A stretch of 64,000 nucleotides of DNA from RCIO01 sp040880025 (GTDB taxonomy: Bacteria; Pseudomonadota; Alphaproteobacteria; Rhizobiales; Rhizobiaceae). Position numbers and translations under genes: made by a program. The notes beneath the pieces were generated by a model. It saw only the letters and a list, made by a program, of their open reading frames with translations. It did not search any database and had not been told where the DNA came from. Below, piece after piece: positions 40,952 to 48,570 of this stretch. Position 1 is the first letter of the stretch; every line of letters starts with the position of its first letter. Location: positions 324,582 to 388,581 of the forward strand of contig JBBDJD010000007.1 of assembly GCA_040880025.1 (NCBI GenBank), in the 5' to 3' direction.

Positions 40952-41287
40952 ATGGAGCCGGCTTTCATGTGGCCTGAGCAGAACTGGGACAACCGGAACA
41001 AGGAAGACCAGCCCACCGACTTCCTCGGCGTGGCGGGCTCGTTGCGTTTCGCGCTGATATTCGGCGCTGCGGCGATCGCGCTGGCTCTCTTCGTCACACC
41101 ATTCGCCGAGCGCCAGGCGCGAACATTGATGACTGCGGGCCCGATGGGCCTCGATACAATGTCCACCGGTTCGATTCGCCCGGCCGGCAATGGCGGCTCC
41201 TATACGATCCGGCGCAGCGTTCTTCAGTCCAGCCCGCAATCGGTTTGCATCATCAGGCAAAACGGTTCGCGGACCGGCGATTGCTGA
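40952..41287 (+). CDS. Small membrane protein of unknown function
   Basis: A 111-residue protein with a hydrophilic N-terminus, one hydrophobic helix at about 34-52 (FALIFGAAAIALALFVTPF) and a short C-terminal part with two Cys, the last residue being Cys (QSVCIIRQNGSRTGDC). ATG 40967 (MWPEQNW) is an alternative start. No family recognised. It precedes the orphan Flp-pilin gene by about 90 bases. Confidence 0.6.
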   Translation: MEPAFMWPEQNWDNRNKEDQPTDFLGVAGSLRFALIFGAAAIALALFVTPFAERQARTLMTAGPMGLDTMSTGSIRPAGNGGSYTIRRSVLQSSPQSVCIIRQNGSRTGDC

Positions 41288-41377
41288 CCGCGCGGCAAAT
41301 TCGTTCGAGTTCGAAGGCCGTTAACCATTCTGAACGCGCGACGGCTGTATAGTAGACGCGGTCAATCGGGGTGTTTC

Positions 41378-41545
41378 ATGTTCAGGCATTTTTTCCGCGA
41401 CCGATCCGGCGCAACCGTCGTTGAATACGGGCTTATCGTTGCGGTGCTTTCACTGGTGATTGTCGCCGGCGTCTCCACCGCGACCAACTCGGTGAGTCTC
41501 CTGTTCACCGATACCGCCGGAAAGCTGGACGCGTCCGTCGAATGA
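41378..41545 (+). CDS. Flp/Fap-type pilin
   Basis: A 55-residue protein beginning MFRHFFRDRSGATVVEYGLI. It has the class III prepilin hallmark: a short basic leader ending in G (SGATVVEYGLI) followed by a hydrophobic helix (VAVLSLVIVAGVSTA). TadV/CpaA would cleave after the Gly of SGA and TadA would power assembly. No tad/cpa genes are in this window, so it is an orphan locus. A CtrA-like half-site (TTAACCATTCTGAAC, 41321-41335) lies upstream, as for pilA in Caulobacter. Confidence 0.82.
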   Translation: MFRHFFRDRSGATVVEYGLIVAVLSLVIVAGVSTATNSVSLLFTDTAGKLDASVE

Positions 41546-41561
41546 CCGGTCGGGCGCTGGC

Positions 41562-42449
41562 TCAGCCGCCAGCGGCCTTGCCCAGCACATCAGCCAGAGA
41601 AACCTTGGCGCTGCCCGGCTTCAGCGGCTTCTGCTGCGAGGCATGCGGTGCCCAACCCGACAGCCATACCAGCGAAAAGGTCGCCCTCACGCGGCCATCC
41701 GGATCCGAGAAACGCTCGGCGTAAATTTCGGCGGCGCGCATGAACATGCGCCGGTTGGACGGCGTTCGGCTGCGGGCGATCAGCATGTTCGTCGCGCCCA
41801 TGGCGCGCAGGTCCCGCATCAGGTCGAACATCGTATCGTAGCGCACGGTCAGGCTCTCGCTATCGGTGACGGGTAGCGCGAAGCCCGCCCTTTGCAGCAA
41901 TGCGCCCGCATCGCGCACTTCCATCAGGGGCGCTACCCGCGGACTTGCGCCACCGGCGATTTCCGTTTCGGCCGCAAGCAGGGCGGTGCGCAGTTCGGCG
42001 AGCGTTCCCTGACCCGGCAGGGCGGCGAGGAGCAGACCGTCGGGCCTGAGCGCACGCCTGATCTGCGCCAGCAGCCCCGGCGTATCGTTGGTTTCATGCA
42101 GCGACAGAAGTGAGACGGCGAGGTCGATGCTCCCGTCGGCCAATGGCAGTTCTTCCAGCGGTGATACTGCCCGCCGATTGCCTTCCGATGATCCGACATC
42201 GAGAAAGACCGGATCGCATTCGACCTGCAACACTCGATCAACCTTGCCCGAAGCCGACAGGGACCGGGCGATCGTCGGGGAGTGGCCGTGCAGCGCCGCC
42301 GCGCTTGCAAAACGCCGTTCGACGGCCGAGAGCCGTAGCGACAGATCGTCGATCGCATGGCGGAGCAGGAAGTCGGCGCCGGGGACCGCCATACGCAAGG
42401 CGCGCAGCTTGTGCTGGACAATCAGGTCGCGGTCGAAGATTTGTTCCAT
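41562..42449 (-). CDS. SAM-dependent methyltransferase (BioC/NDUFAF5-like)
   Basis: A 295-residue class I methyltransferase. The N-terminal FDRDLIVQHKLRALRM and the LPLADGSIDLAVSLLSLHET segment, where catalytic motifs II/III occur, with ALRPDGLLLAALPG next, match the BioC-like proteins related to mitochondrial NDUFAF5. The canonical glycine-rich SAM loop is not obvious by eye, so activity is not certain. Convergent with the Flp-pilin gene, and divergent from comF with only 69 bases between starts. Confidence 0.85.
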   Translation of the reverse strand: MEQIFDRDLIVQHKLRALRMAVPGADFLLRHAIDDLSLRLSAVERRFASAAALHGHSPTIARSLSASGKVDRVLQVECDPVFLDVGSSEGNRRAVSPLEELPLADGSIDLAVSLLSLHETNDTPGLLAQIRRALRPDGLLLAALPGQGTLAELRTALLAAETEIAGGASPRVAPLMEVRDAGALLQRAGFALPVTDSESLTVRYDTMFDLMRDLRAMGATNMLIARSRTPSNRRMFMRAAEIYAERFSDPDGRVRATFSLVWLSGWAPHASQQKPLKPGSAKVSLADVLGKAAGG

Positions 42450-42518
42450 GCGGGCGTGGCGCTTTCGGTTCGGAAACGGCGCCTGCGTGGCCGATCCGTG
42501 CTAGGTTTCGTTGCCGAT

Positions 42519-43295
42519 ATGTATGTAGAGATCAAGAGCTACGCCGGAAACCTCGCAGCGCCGCTGGGCCGGCTGCTGTTTCCGCCCGTCTGCGCCGGAT
42601 GCCGCAGGCAGGTGCGCGAGCCGGGCACGCTGTGTCCGGCATGCTGGCCGCATGTGCGCTTCATCGAGCCGCCGCTCTGCGCCGTGCTCGGCATACCGTT
42701 CGCATTCGAGGTAGGAGACGGCGCGGTTTCGCCCGCGGCACTCGCCGATCCGCCGCCCTTCGCACGGGCGCGGGCTGCGGTTTCCTATACGGGTGTGGCC
42801 CGGCAGCTCGTGCAGAACCTCAAATACCGCGACCGCACCGATCTGGCGCCGTGGATGGCGCGATGGATGGCGAGGGCTGGCGCCGAGTTGCTGCGCGAGG
42901 CCGATATCGTGGTTCCGGTACCGCTGCACAGGCGGCGCTTTTTCATGCGGCGGTTCAACCAGTCGGCGGAGCTCGCGCGGCATGTCGCTGAACTCGCTGC
43001 TCTGCCTTTCGAACCGCTCGCGGTCGAGCGCGTGAAGAGAACCCGCCAACAGGTCGGATTGGGGGCCAGGGAACGCGCGGCCCACATGCGCGGCGCGTTT
43101 CGCGTGCCCGAAGCGCGGAAAATCGCCGTCAGCGGCCGCAGGGTGCTGCTGGTCGATGACGTGTTCACCACCGGGGCAACGGTGTCGGCCGCGACGAAGG
43201 CGTTGCGACAGGCCGGCGCGCGCGAGGTGGACGTGCTTGCCTTCGCGCTTGCGATACCGGGGGACTTCCTGCCCGAAGACGCAGACACTATATAG
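42519..43295 (+). CDS. comF: ComF family phosphoribosyltransferase-like protein
   Basis: ComF proteins combine an N-terminal zinc finger with a phosphoribosyltransferase domain; in competent species they are needed for DNA uptake, elsewhere the role is unclear. Here 258 residues start MYVEIKSYAGNL. The zinc module CAGCRRQ...CPACW (about 28-50) and the PRPP loop VLLVDDVFTTGATVSAA (about 211-227) are intact. Upstream in-frame codons from 42357 are antisense to the methyltransferase gene and were excluded. grxC follows 24 bases later. Confidence 0.92.
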   Translation: MYVEIKSYAGNLAAPLGRLLFPPVCAGCRRQVREPGTLCPACWPHVRFIEPPLCAVLGIPFAFEVGDGAVSPAALADPPPFARARAAVSYTGVARQLVQNLKYRDRTDLAPWMARWMARAGAELLREADIVVPVPLHRRRFFMRRFNQSAELARHVAELAALPFEPLAVERVKRTRQQVGLGARERAAHMRGAFRVPEARKIAVSGRRVLLVDDVFTTGATVSAATKALRQAGAREVDVLAFALAIPGDFLPEDADTI

Positions 43296-43319
43296 GCTTT
43301 GCTGGGAAATAAGGCCGAT

Positions 43320-43601
43320 ATGACCGAAGTTACAATCTACACGCGCATGATGTGCGGCTATTGCTCGGCGGCGAAGCGTCTGCTCGAGCGCAAGGGCGTC
43401 GCCTACACCGAGCACGATGCGAGCTTTTCGCCCGATCTGCGCCAGGAAATGTTCAGCCGGGCCAACGGCCGCTCGACATTTCCGCAGATATTCATCGGCG
43501 AGACGCATGTCGGCGGCTCGGATGAATTGCATGCGCTTGAGCGCGAGGGACGGCTCGACCCGATGCTGGAAGATGCCGCGCGCCGGAGCGAGGCATCATG
43601 A
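43320..43601 (+). CDS. grxC: Glutaredoxin GrxC
   Basis: A 93-residue class I dithiol glutaredoxin, which reduces protein disulfides or glutathione mixed disulfides. The active site is CGYC (about residues 11-14), with the TFPQIFIGETHVGGSDEL GSH-binding segment. Start MTEVTIY chosen over an upstream ATG at 43299. Its stop overlaps the next start (ATGA at 43598). Confidence 0.95.
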   Translation: MTEVTIYTRMMCGYCSAAKRLLERKGVAYTEHDASFSPDLRQEMFSRANGRSTFPQIFIGETHVGGSDELHALEREGRLDPMLEDAARRSEAS

Positions 43602-44461
43602 CGACTGTCCGCGTCGCGGCGTTGCAGATGCGCTCGACCATGGATGTCGGGCGCAATGTCGAAGCGTTCGAAGCGCTGGTGCGCGAGGCGGCGGGGGATG
43701 GCGCGGCCTATGTGCAGTCGCCGGAAATGACCGGCGCCCTGGTGCGTGACCGCGCGACGCTGACATCTCTGATCACATCGGCTGAAAGGGATGCCGTGGC
43801 GGAAAAGGCCGCGGCGCTAGCGGCCGAACTCGGCATCCACGTTCATGTTGGCTCGACGGCGATCGCGCGCGACGACGGCAAGGTGGCGAACCGCGCCTTC
43901 CTGTTCGGTCCCGACGGCGGTCTGATCGCCAATTACGACAAGATCCACATGTTCGACGTCGATCTCGACAATGGCGAGAGCTGGCGCGAATCCAATACAT
44001 ACGAGCCAGGCCGCGAAACGGTGGTGGCCGATCTCGGCTTCGCGCGGCTGGGCATGTCGGTCTGCTACGACCTGCGCTTTCCGGAGCTGTTCAGGGCGCA
44101 GGCGCTGGCCGGCGCCGAAATCCTGACCGTTCCCGCCGCGTTCACACGCCAGACGGGCGAGGCGCATTGGCATGTGCTTCTGCGCGCCCGGGCGATCGAG
44201 AACGGCGCATACCTGATCGCCGCCGCTCAGGGCGGGACGCACGAGGACGGCCGCGAGACCTACGGGCATTCGATGGTCATCGATCCCTGGGGATCGGTGG
44301 TGGCGGAGGCCGCGCATGACGAGCCCGGCGTGGTCGTGGCCGAAATCGACATTGCCCAGGTGGAGGCGGCGCGGCGCAAGATTCCCAATCTGAGCAATGC
44401 AAGGCCATTCGAGGTCCGCACTGTCGCCGCCGGCGGCGTCCGAGAGCGGCGGGCGTCATGA
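43598..44461 (+). CDS. Carbon-nitrogen hydrolase (nitrilase superfamily)
   Basis: A 287-residue amidase-type enzyme, similar to Nit1/omega-amidase proteins that hydrolyse deaminated glutathione or small amides. The catalytic triad is visible: Glu in QSPEMTGAL, Lys in NYDKIHMFDVD, and Cys in MSVCYDLRFPELFRA. ATGA overlaps on both sides with grxC and the DUF1178 gene imply a tightly coupled three-gene unit. A glutathione-linked role would fit the neighbour grxC, but this is inference. Confidence 0.93.
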   Translation: MTTVRVAALQMRSTMDVGRNVEAFEALVREAAGDGAAYVQSPEMTGALVRDRATLTSLITSAERDAVAEKAAALAAELGIHVHVGSTAIARDDGKVANRAFLFGPDGGLIANYDKIHMFDVDLDNGESWRESNTYEPGRETVVADLGFARLGMSVCYDLRFPELFRAQALAGAEILTVPAAFTRQTGEAHWHVLLRARAIENGAYLIAAAQGGTHEDGRETYGHSMVIDPWGSVVAEAAHDEPGVVVAEIDIAQVEAARRKIPNLSNARPFEVRTVAAGGVRERRAS

Positions 44462-44883
44462 TCCGGTTCTCGCTGGCGTGCGACCATGACCATGATTTCG
44501 ATGGCTGGTTCCGCAACAATGACGATTTCGACAAGCAGAAGAAGCGTGGGCTGGTTTCCTGCCCGATCTGCGGATCATCGAAGGTGGACAAGGCGCTGAT
44601 GGCGCCTTCGGTGCAGACCGCGCGGAAGCGCGACAGGGTCGCGCTCTCCAGCAGTGCGGAACAGAAGCAGCTGATGGGAAAGCTCAAGGAGCTGACCGAC
44701 AAGCTGAAGGAAAACGCCGACTATGTCGGCGACAAGTTCCCCGAAGAGGCGCGCAAGATCCATTTCGGCGAGGCCGATCCGCGCGGCATTTACGGTGAAG
44801 CCTCACGAGAAGAGGTGAAGGAACTGCTGGAAGACGGCGTGGAGATCATGCCGCTGCCGACGATCCCCGACGATACGAACTGA
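44458..44883 (+). CDS. DUF1178 family protein
   Basis: A 141-residue conserved alphaproteobacterial protein of unknown role. Opening MIRFSLACDHDHDFDGWFRN and the zinc-ribbon-like LVSCPICGSSKVDKALMAPS are diagnostic. The middle is helical and charged (QLMGKLKELTDKLKENADYV) and the end is acidic. Third gene of the grxC-hydrolase-DUF1178 chain (ATGA overlap). It is convergent with ubiG, whose stop lies 18 bases further on. Confidence 0.92.
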   Translation: MIRFSLACDHDHDFDGWFRNNDDFDKQKKRGLVSCPICGSSKVDKALMAPSVQTARKRDRVALSSSAEQKQLMGKLKELTDKLKENADYVGDKFPEEARKIHFGEADPRGIYGEASREEVKELLEDGVEIMPLPTIPDDTN

Positions 44884-44901
44884 AGCGGCCGGAGCCGCGC
44901 G

Positions 44902-45660
44902 TCAGCCTTCGTTCGCTGCCCGCTTTTCTGCCAGCACCATGTAATTCACGTCCATGTCGCGCGAACGCTGCCAGCGGTCGGCAATCGGATTGTAGATCAC
45001 GCCGGTCCGGTCGGTGATGGTGAGGCCCGCCGCGCCAAGCGCGCTTTCCAACTCGTCGGGACGCACCAGCTTGCCGAATTGGTGGGTGCCGCGCGGCAGC
45101 CAGCGCAGAACGTATTCCGCGCCGATGATCGCCAGTCCGAGCGCCTTCAGCGTGCGGTTGATGGTGGCGACGAACATGATGCCGCCCGGCTTCAGCATCG
45201 CGCCGCAGCGGGCGATGAAGAAATCGACGTCGGCGACGTGCTCGACCACTTCCATGTTGAGGATGATGTCGAATTTTTCGCCGGCTTCGGCCAGGTCTTC
45301 CGCCGCCGTGGCGCGGTAGTCGATCTTCACGCCGCTTTCGGCGGCATGCAGTTTCGCCACCTCGATATTGGTCTCCGACGCGTCGGCGCCGACCACCTCG
45401 GCGCCCAGCCGCGCCATGGGCTCGCACAACAGCCCGCCGCCGCAGCCGATGTCGAGGATGCGCAGGCCCTGAAGCGGCTTCACGGCGCGGGTGTCGCGGC
45501 CGAAATGCGCAGCCGCCTTGTCGCGGATATAGGCCAGGCGCACGGGATTGAACTTGTGCAGCGGGCGGAATTTCCCGTTGGGATTCCACCATTCGGCGGC
45601 AAGCGCGGAAAAGCGCTGGACTTCGGCCTCGTCGATTGTCGTTCGCTGTGCCTGGGGCAT
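44902..45660 (-). CDS. ubiG: Ubiquinone biosynthesis O-methyltransferase UbiG
   Basis: UbiG performs both O-methylations in ubiquinone synthesis. The 252-residue protein (start MPQAQRTTIDEAEVQRFSAL) has FSALAAEWWNPNGKFRPLHK, the SAM-binding LDIGCGGGLLCEPMARLGAE and the VVEHVADVDFFI segment, all typical. Start chosen at MPQ; upstream codons lie in a repeat-like intergenic region. Convergent with DUF1178. Confidence 0.95.
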   Translation of the reverse strand: MPQAQRTTIDEAEVQRFSALAAEWWNPNGKFRPLHKFNPVRLAYIRDKAAAHFGRDTRAVKPLQGLRILDIGCGGGLLCEPMARLGAEVVGADASETNIEVAKLHAAESGVKIDYRATAAEDLAEAGEKFDIILNMEVVEHVADVDFFIARCGAMLKPGGIMFVATINRTLKALGLAIIGAEYVLRWLPRGTHQFGKLVRPDELESALGAAGLTITDRTGVIYNPIADRWQRSRDMDVNYMVLAEKRAANEG

Positions 45661-45748
45661 GGCCGGCTCTCCTCTGGCGCCAACAAGTCGGGTCCGCACG
45701 GCGTCTTGTCAAGGCGACGCACGGGTTTGTTTGCGCTCACGCCGAGTT

Positions 45749-45767
45749 CCCCGGAGCAAGTCCGGGG
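45749..45767. repeat. Inverted repeat CCCCGGA / TCCGGGG
   Basis: A 7-bp perfect inverted repeat with a GCAAG spacer, belonging to the same family of extragenic palindromes as those at 45856 and 46937. Confidence 0.55.
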
Positions 45768-45855
45768 TCACCGGCTCCGTGAGGGCGCGCCATAAGGCGC
45801 GACGCCCGGTCGGGCTTGCGGCCTGCGGCCGTGGGGCGCAGCGGCAAATCACAGT

Positions 45856-45908
45856 CGTCATCCTCGGGCGTCCGCTGCGCGGACCGCTTCTCACCCCGAG
45901 GATCCATG
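45856..45908. repeat. REP-like nested palindrome
   Basis: An outer arm ATCCTCGGG (45860-45868) / CCCGAGGAT (45895-45903) encloses an inner perfect GTCCGC-TGC-GCGGAC hairpin. The CATCCTCGGG word recurs near 47028-47050, pointing to a dispersed extragenic repeat family. Confidence 0.55.
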
Positions 45909-45946
45909 CCTGAGCGCATATGTGTTTGTTTTCCTTCCCGTCGCTC

Positions 45947-46678
45947 TCACGACGTATCGGGCGGAGAGAGCACGTCCAGCGCCAGTGCGTGGCATTCCTT
46001 CAACACGGCGTCCACCGCATGAATCGGCCGCTTTCTTTTACCCGGTGGAGCTCCGAAGCGCAGCGGCACGACGCGGCCCGGCCCGCTCCTGAGTTTGTTA
46101 CGCGCTTGCCAGCGGGCGAGGCGGCGGGCTTGCGCGGGCAAGTTCTCAAGAGCCCGTCTCGATGCAAGCAGCCGGCGGCAAAGGCCGGCGGCATCGACCG
46201 GATCGTCGGGCGAGAGAACCGGCTTCTGCGGCACCGGCGCCGGCTCGGTAAATCCCACCACACAGATGCGCGGCGTGAATTTCGAAGCGCGCCTCGGCGG
46301 TTCGAAGGGGTACTTCTTCAGCGGGTCGAGCAGCGCGAATGCCGGGATGCGGATGGCTACCGGACTCGCCTCGTCCTGGCCTTTCCAGCCAAAGTCGCGC
46401 CGCAACCCTTCGCCTCCGGGCCGCAGCTTGACTGCGACATCACGCGCGGCGATGACGACGAGGCGGCGGATGGCGGATTCGGCGGCGCGCAAGATGCGCA
46501 GAACATGGGCATGCAGATGGCGCGGCAACAGGATGCGGCAGTCGGCAGCCTGCGTTGATCCCCACCGCCCACTGGCCATTGCCGACTGATCGTTTTCCAG
46601 CCCGACGAGCGAAAACAGCGCCGCGAGAATGCGCTCCAACGCCTCGCGGTTGCGGCTGATCGCCAGTGCCCAGTCCAT
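45947..46678 (-). CDS. Conserved-looking hypothetical protein
   Basis: A 243-residue protein (start MDWALAISRNREALERILAA, preceded by GAGGCGGAA; an ATG at 46705 is nine codons upstream). Helical N-terminus, then HLHAHVLRILRAAESAIRRL with a strongly basic middle and ARRLARWQARNKL near the C-terminus, and the segment PRRASKFTPRICVVGFTEP between. No signal peptide or membrane helix is apparent. High Arg content suggests nucleic-acid contact, but there is no recognised domain. It sits between two clusters of REP-like repeats. Confidence 0.65.
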   Translation of the reverse strand: MDWALAISRNREALERILAALFSLVGLENDQSAMASGRWGSTQAADCRILLPRHLHAHVLRILRAAESAIRRLVVIAARDVAVKLRPGGEGLRRDFGWKGQDEASPVAIRIPAFALLDPLKKYPFEPPRRASKFTPRICVVGFTEPAPVPQKPVLSPDDPVDAAGLCRRLLASRRALENLPAQARRLARWQARNKLRSGPGRVVPLRFGAPPGKRKRPIHAVDAVLKECHALALDVLSPPDTS

Positions 46679-46705
46679 TTCCGCCTCGCGTTGATCTGCG
46701 GGCAT

Positions 46706-47233
46706 TGTGGGAGAGGCGAGGGGACCGTGGATGGAAAAGTGGGTAGTGGGTGGTCGGTAGTCAGTAGTGACAAGGGGTTGGCGGGGAAAAGAGTCTTTTT
46801 GCCGCTGAATCTATCCACGTTTTTGGCGAGGCGGGTGATGCTGCGTTGCTCTGCCACTCACCCTTACCCTCTCCCCGCCCTTCGACAAGCTGAGGATGCG
46901 GGGAGAGGGGGACATCGGCGTTGCCGCCAGCCTCAGCCGTCATTCTCGGGCTTGTCCCGAGAATCCGCCTACATCGCAGACGTCGCGGCCACGGGCCAGC
47001 GTTGCGCGATCGTCCACCTATGGCAGGTCCTCGGGACAAGCCCGAGGATGACGGAGCCGGGCTTCACCCGGCGCAACCCGGTTGGCAACCTTGGATTGCA
47101 TGATCGGCTTCTTGCGGAGCGTCGACGATTTCGCTATTAGCCCAGCCCATTCCGCGCCGCCTCAATGGCGTTTCGCGCATTTCCGCTTCCAGGCTTCGCA
47201 AGCCCATTTTCGAGACAGGGCACAGCTTCTTCC
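46706..47233. repeat. Repeat-rich intergenic region upstream of lysC
   Basis: No gene supported. It contains a GT-rich tract (GTAGTGGGTGGTCGGTAGTC near 46745-46765), a 12-bp inverted repeat CCCTCTCCCCGC / GCGGGGAGAGGG (46867-46909), and two near-identical REP-like hairpins in opposite orientation: ATTCTCGGG-CTTGT-CCCGAGAAT (46942-46964) and TCCTCGGG-ACAAG-CCCGAGGA (47028-47048). The pair encloses about 60 bases of unique sequence. No lysine-type riboswitch was recognised. Confidence 0.6.
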
Positions 47234-48508
47234 ATGGCGCGCATCGTGATGAAATTCGGCGGGACCTCCGTCGCCGATCTGGACCGAATCCGGAACGTCG
47301 CGCGCCATGTCAAGCGCGAGGTGGATGCCGGCAACGAGGTCGCCGTCGTGGTCTCCGCCATGTCGGGCAAGACCAATGAGCTGGTCGGCTGGGCGCAGCA
47401 GATGCCGCGCGTGGCGGGCGCCAATCTGACGTTCTTCGACGCACGCGAATATGATGCCATCGTGGCGTCGGGCGAGCAGGTGACGAGCGGATTGCTCGCT
47501 ATCGCCCTGCAATCGATAGGCGTTGATGCCCGTTCATGGCAGGGCTGGCAGATACCGATCCGCACCGATGGCGCACACGGAGCGGCGCGTATCGTCGACA
47601 TCGACGCCAGCACGCTGATCGAGCGCTTCGGCCAGGGGCAGGTGGCGGTGGTCACCGGGTTTCAGGGGATCGGGCCAGACAATCGACTTGCCACGCTGGG
47701 GCGCGGCGGTTCCGATACCAGCGCCGTGGCGGTCGCCGCCGCGGTCAATGCCGACAGGTGCGATATCTACACGGATGTCGACGGCGTCTACACGACCGAC
47801 CCGCGTATCGAACCCAAGGCGCGGCGGCTTTCCAAGATTTCCTTCGAGGAAATGTTGGAGATGGCCTCGCTCGGCGCCAAGGTGCTGCAGGTCCGCTCGG
47901 TCGAATTGGCAATGGTTCACAAGGTGCGCACCTTCGTGCGCTCCTCCTTCGACGACCCCGATGCGCCGGGTATGGGCGACCCCGTCAATCCGCCCGGAAC
48001 ACTCATTTGCGACGAGGATGAAATCGTGGAACAGCAAGTCGTCACCGGCATCGCCTACGCCAAGGACGAGGCCCAGATATCGCTGCGGCGCGTTTCGGAC
48101 CGGCCGGGCGTCGCCGCGGGGATTTTCGGCCCGCTGGCGGAGGCCGGCATCAATGTCGACATGATCGTCCAGAACATCTCCGAGGACGGCTCGCGCACCG
48201 ACATGACGTTCACCGTGCCTTCGGGCGACGTGGACAAGGCGCTGGCCGTGCTGGAGAAGAACCGCGAAACGGTTGGCTTCGATGTGCTGCAGCACGAAAC
48301 CGGCATGATGAAGGTGTCGGTGATCGGCATTGGAATGCGCAGCCACGCCGGCGTGGCGGCCACCGCTTTCAAGGCGCTGTCGGAACGCGGCATCAACATC
48401 CGCGCCATCACGACCTCCGAAATCAAGATATCGATCCTGATCGACGGCGCTTATGGCGAACTCGCCGTGCGCGCTTTGCATTCCGTCTACGGTCTGGATA
48501 AGCAGTAG
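47234..48508 (+). CDS. lysC: Aspartate kinase LysC
   Basis: Aspartokinase phosphorylates aspartate, feeding lysine/DAP, threonine and methionine synthesis. The 424-residue protein starts MARIVMKFGGTSVADLDRIR; the KFGGTSV catalytic motif is at about 6-13. The catalytic domain continues through GRGGSDTSAVAVAAAVNADR. Two ACT domains follow (about 265-340 with DEAQISLRRVSDRPGVAA, and 345-420 with VSVIGIGMRSHAGVAATAF), which usually confer feedback inhibition. The in-frame start at 47165 is excluded because its codons are not family-like. ptsP follows 62 bases downstream. Confidence 0.96.
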   Translation: MARIVMKFGGTSVADLDRIRNVARHVKREVDAGNEVAVVVSAMSGKTNELVGWAQQMPRVAGANLTFFDAREYDAIVASGEQVTSGLLAIALQSIGVDARSWQGWQIPIRTDGAHGAARIVDIDASTLIERFGQGQVAVVTGFQGIGPDNRLATLGRGGSDTSAVAVAAAVNADRCDIYTDVDGVYTTDPRIEPKARRLSKISFEEMLEMASLGAKVLQVRSVELAMVHKVRTFVRSSFDDPDAPGMGDPVNPPGTLICDEDEIVEQQVVTGIAYAKDEAQISLRRVSDRPGVAAGIFGPLAEAGINVDMIVQNISEDGSRTDMTFTVPSGDVDKALAVLEKNRETVGFDVLQHETGMMKVSVIGIGMRSHAGVAATAFKALSERGINIRAITTSEIKISILIDGAYGELAVRALHSVYGLDKQ

Positions 48509-48570
48509 ATACAAGATAACGGGAATCGCACGCTGCCGAAAAACGCTCCGGCGGCCGCGACCGGACGTTT

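Noticed and set aside
47056..47233. Lysine riboswitch before lysC
   Set aside because: No matching multi-helix core was recognised; the upstream region is dominated by REP-like repeats.
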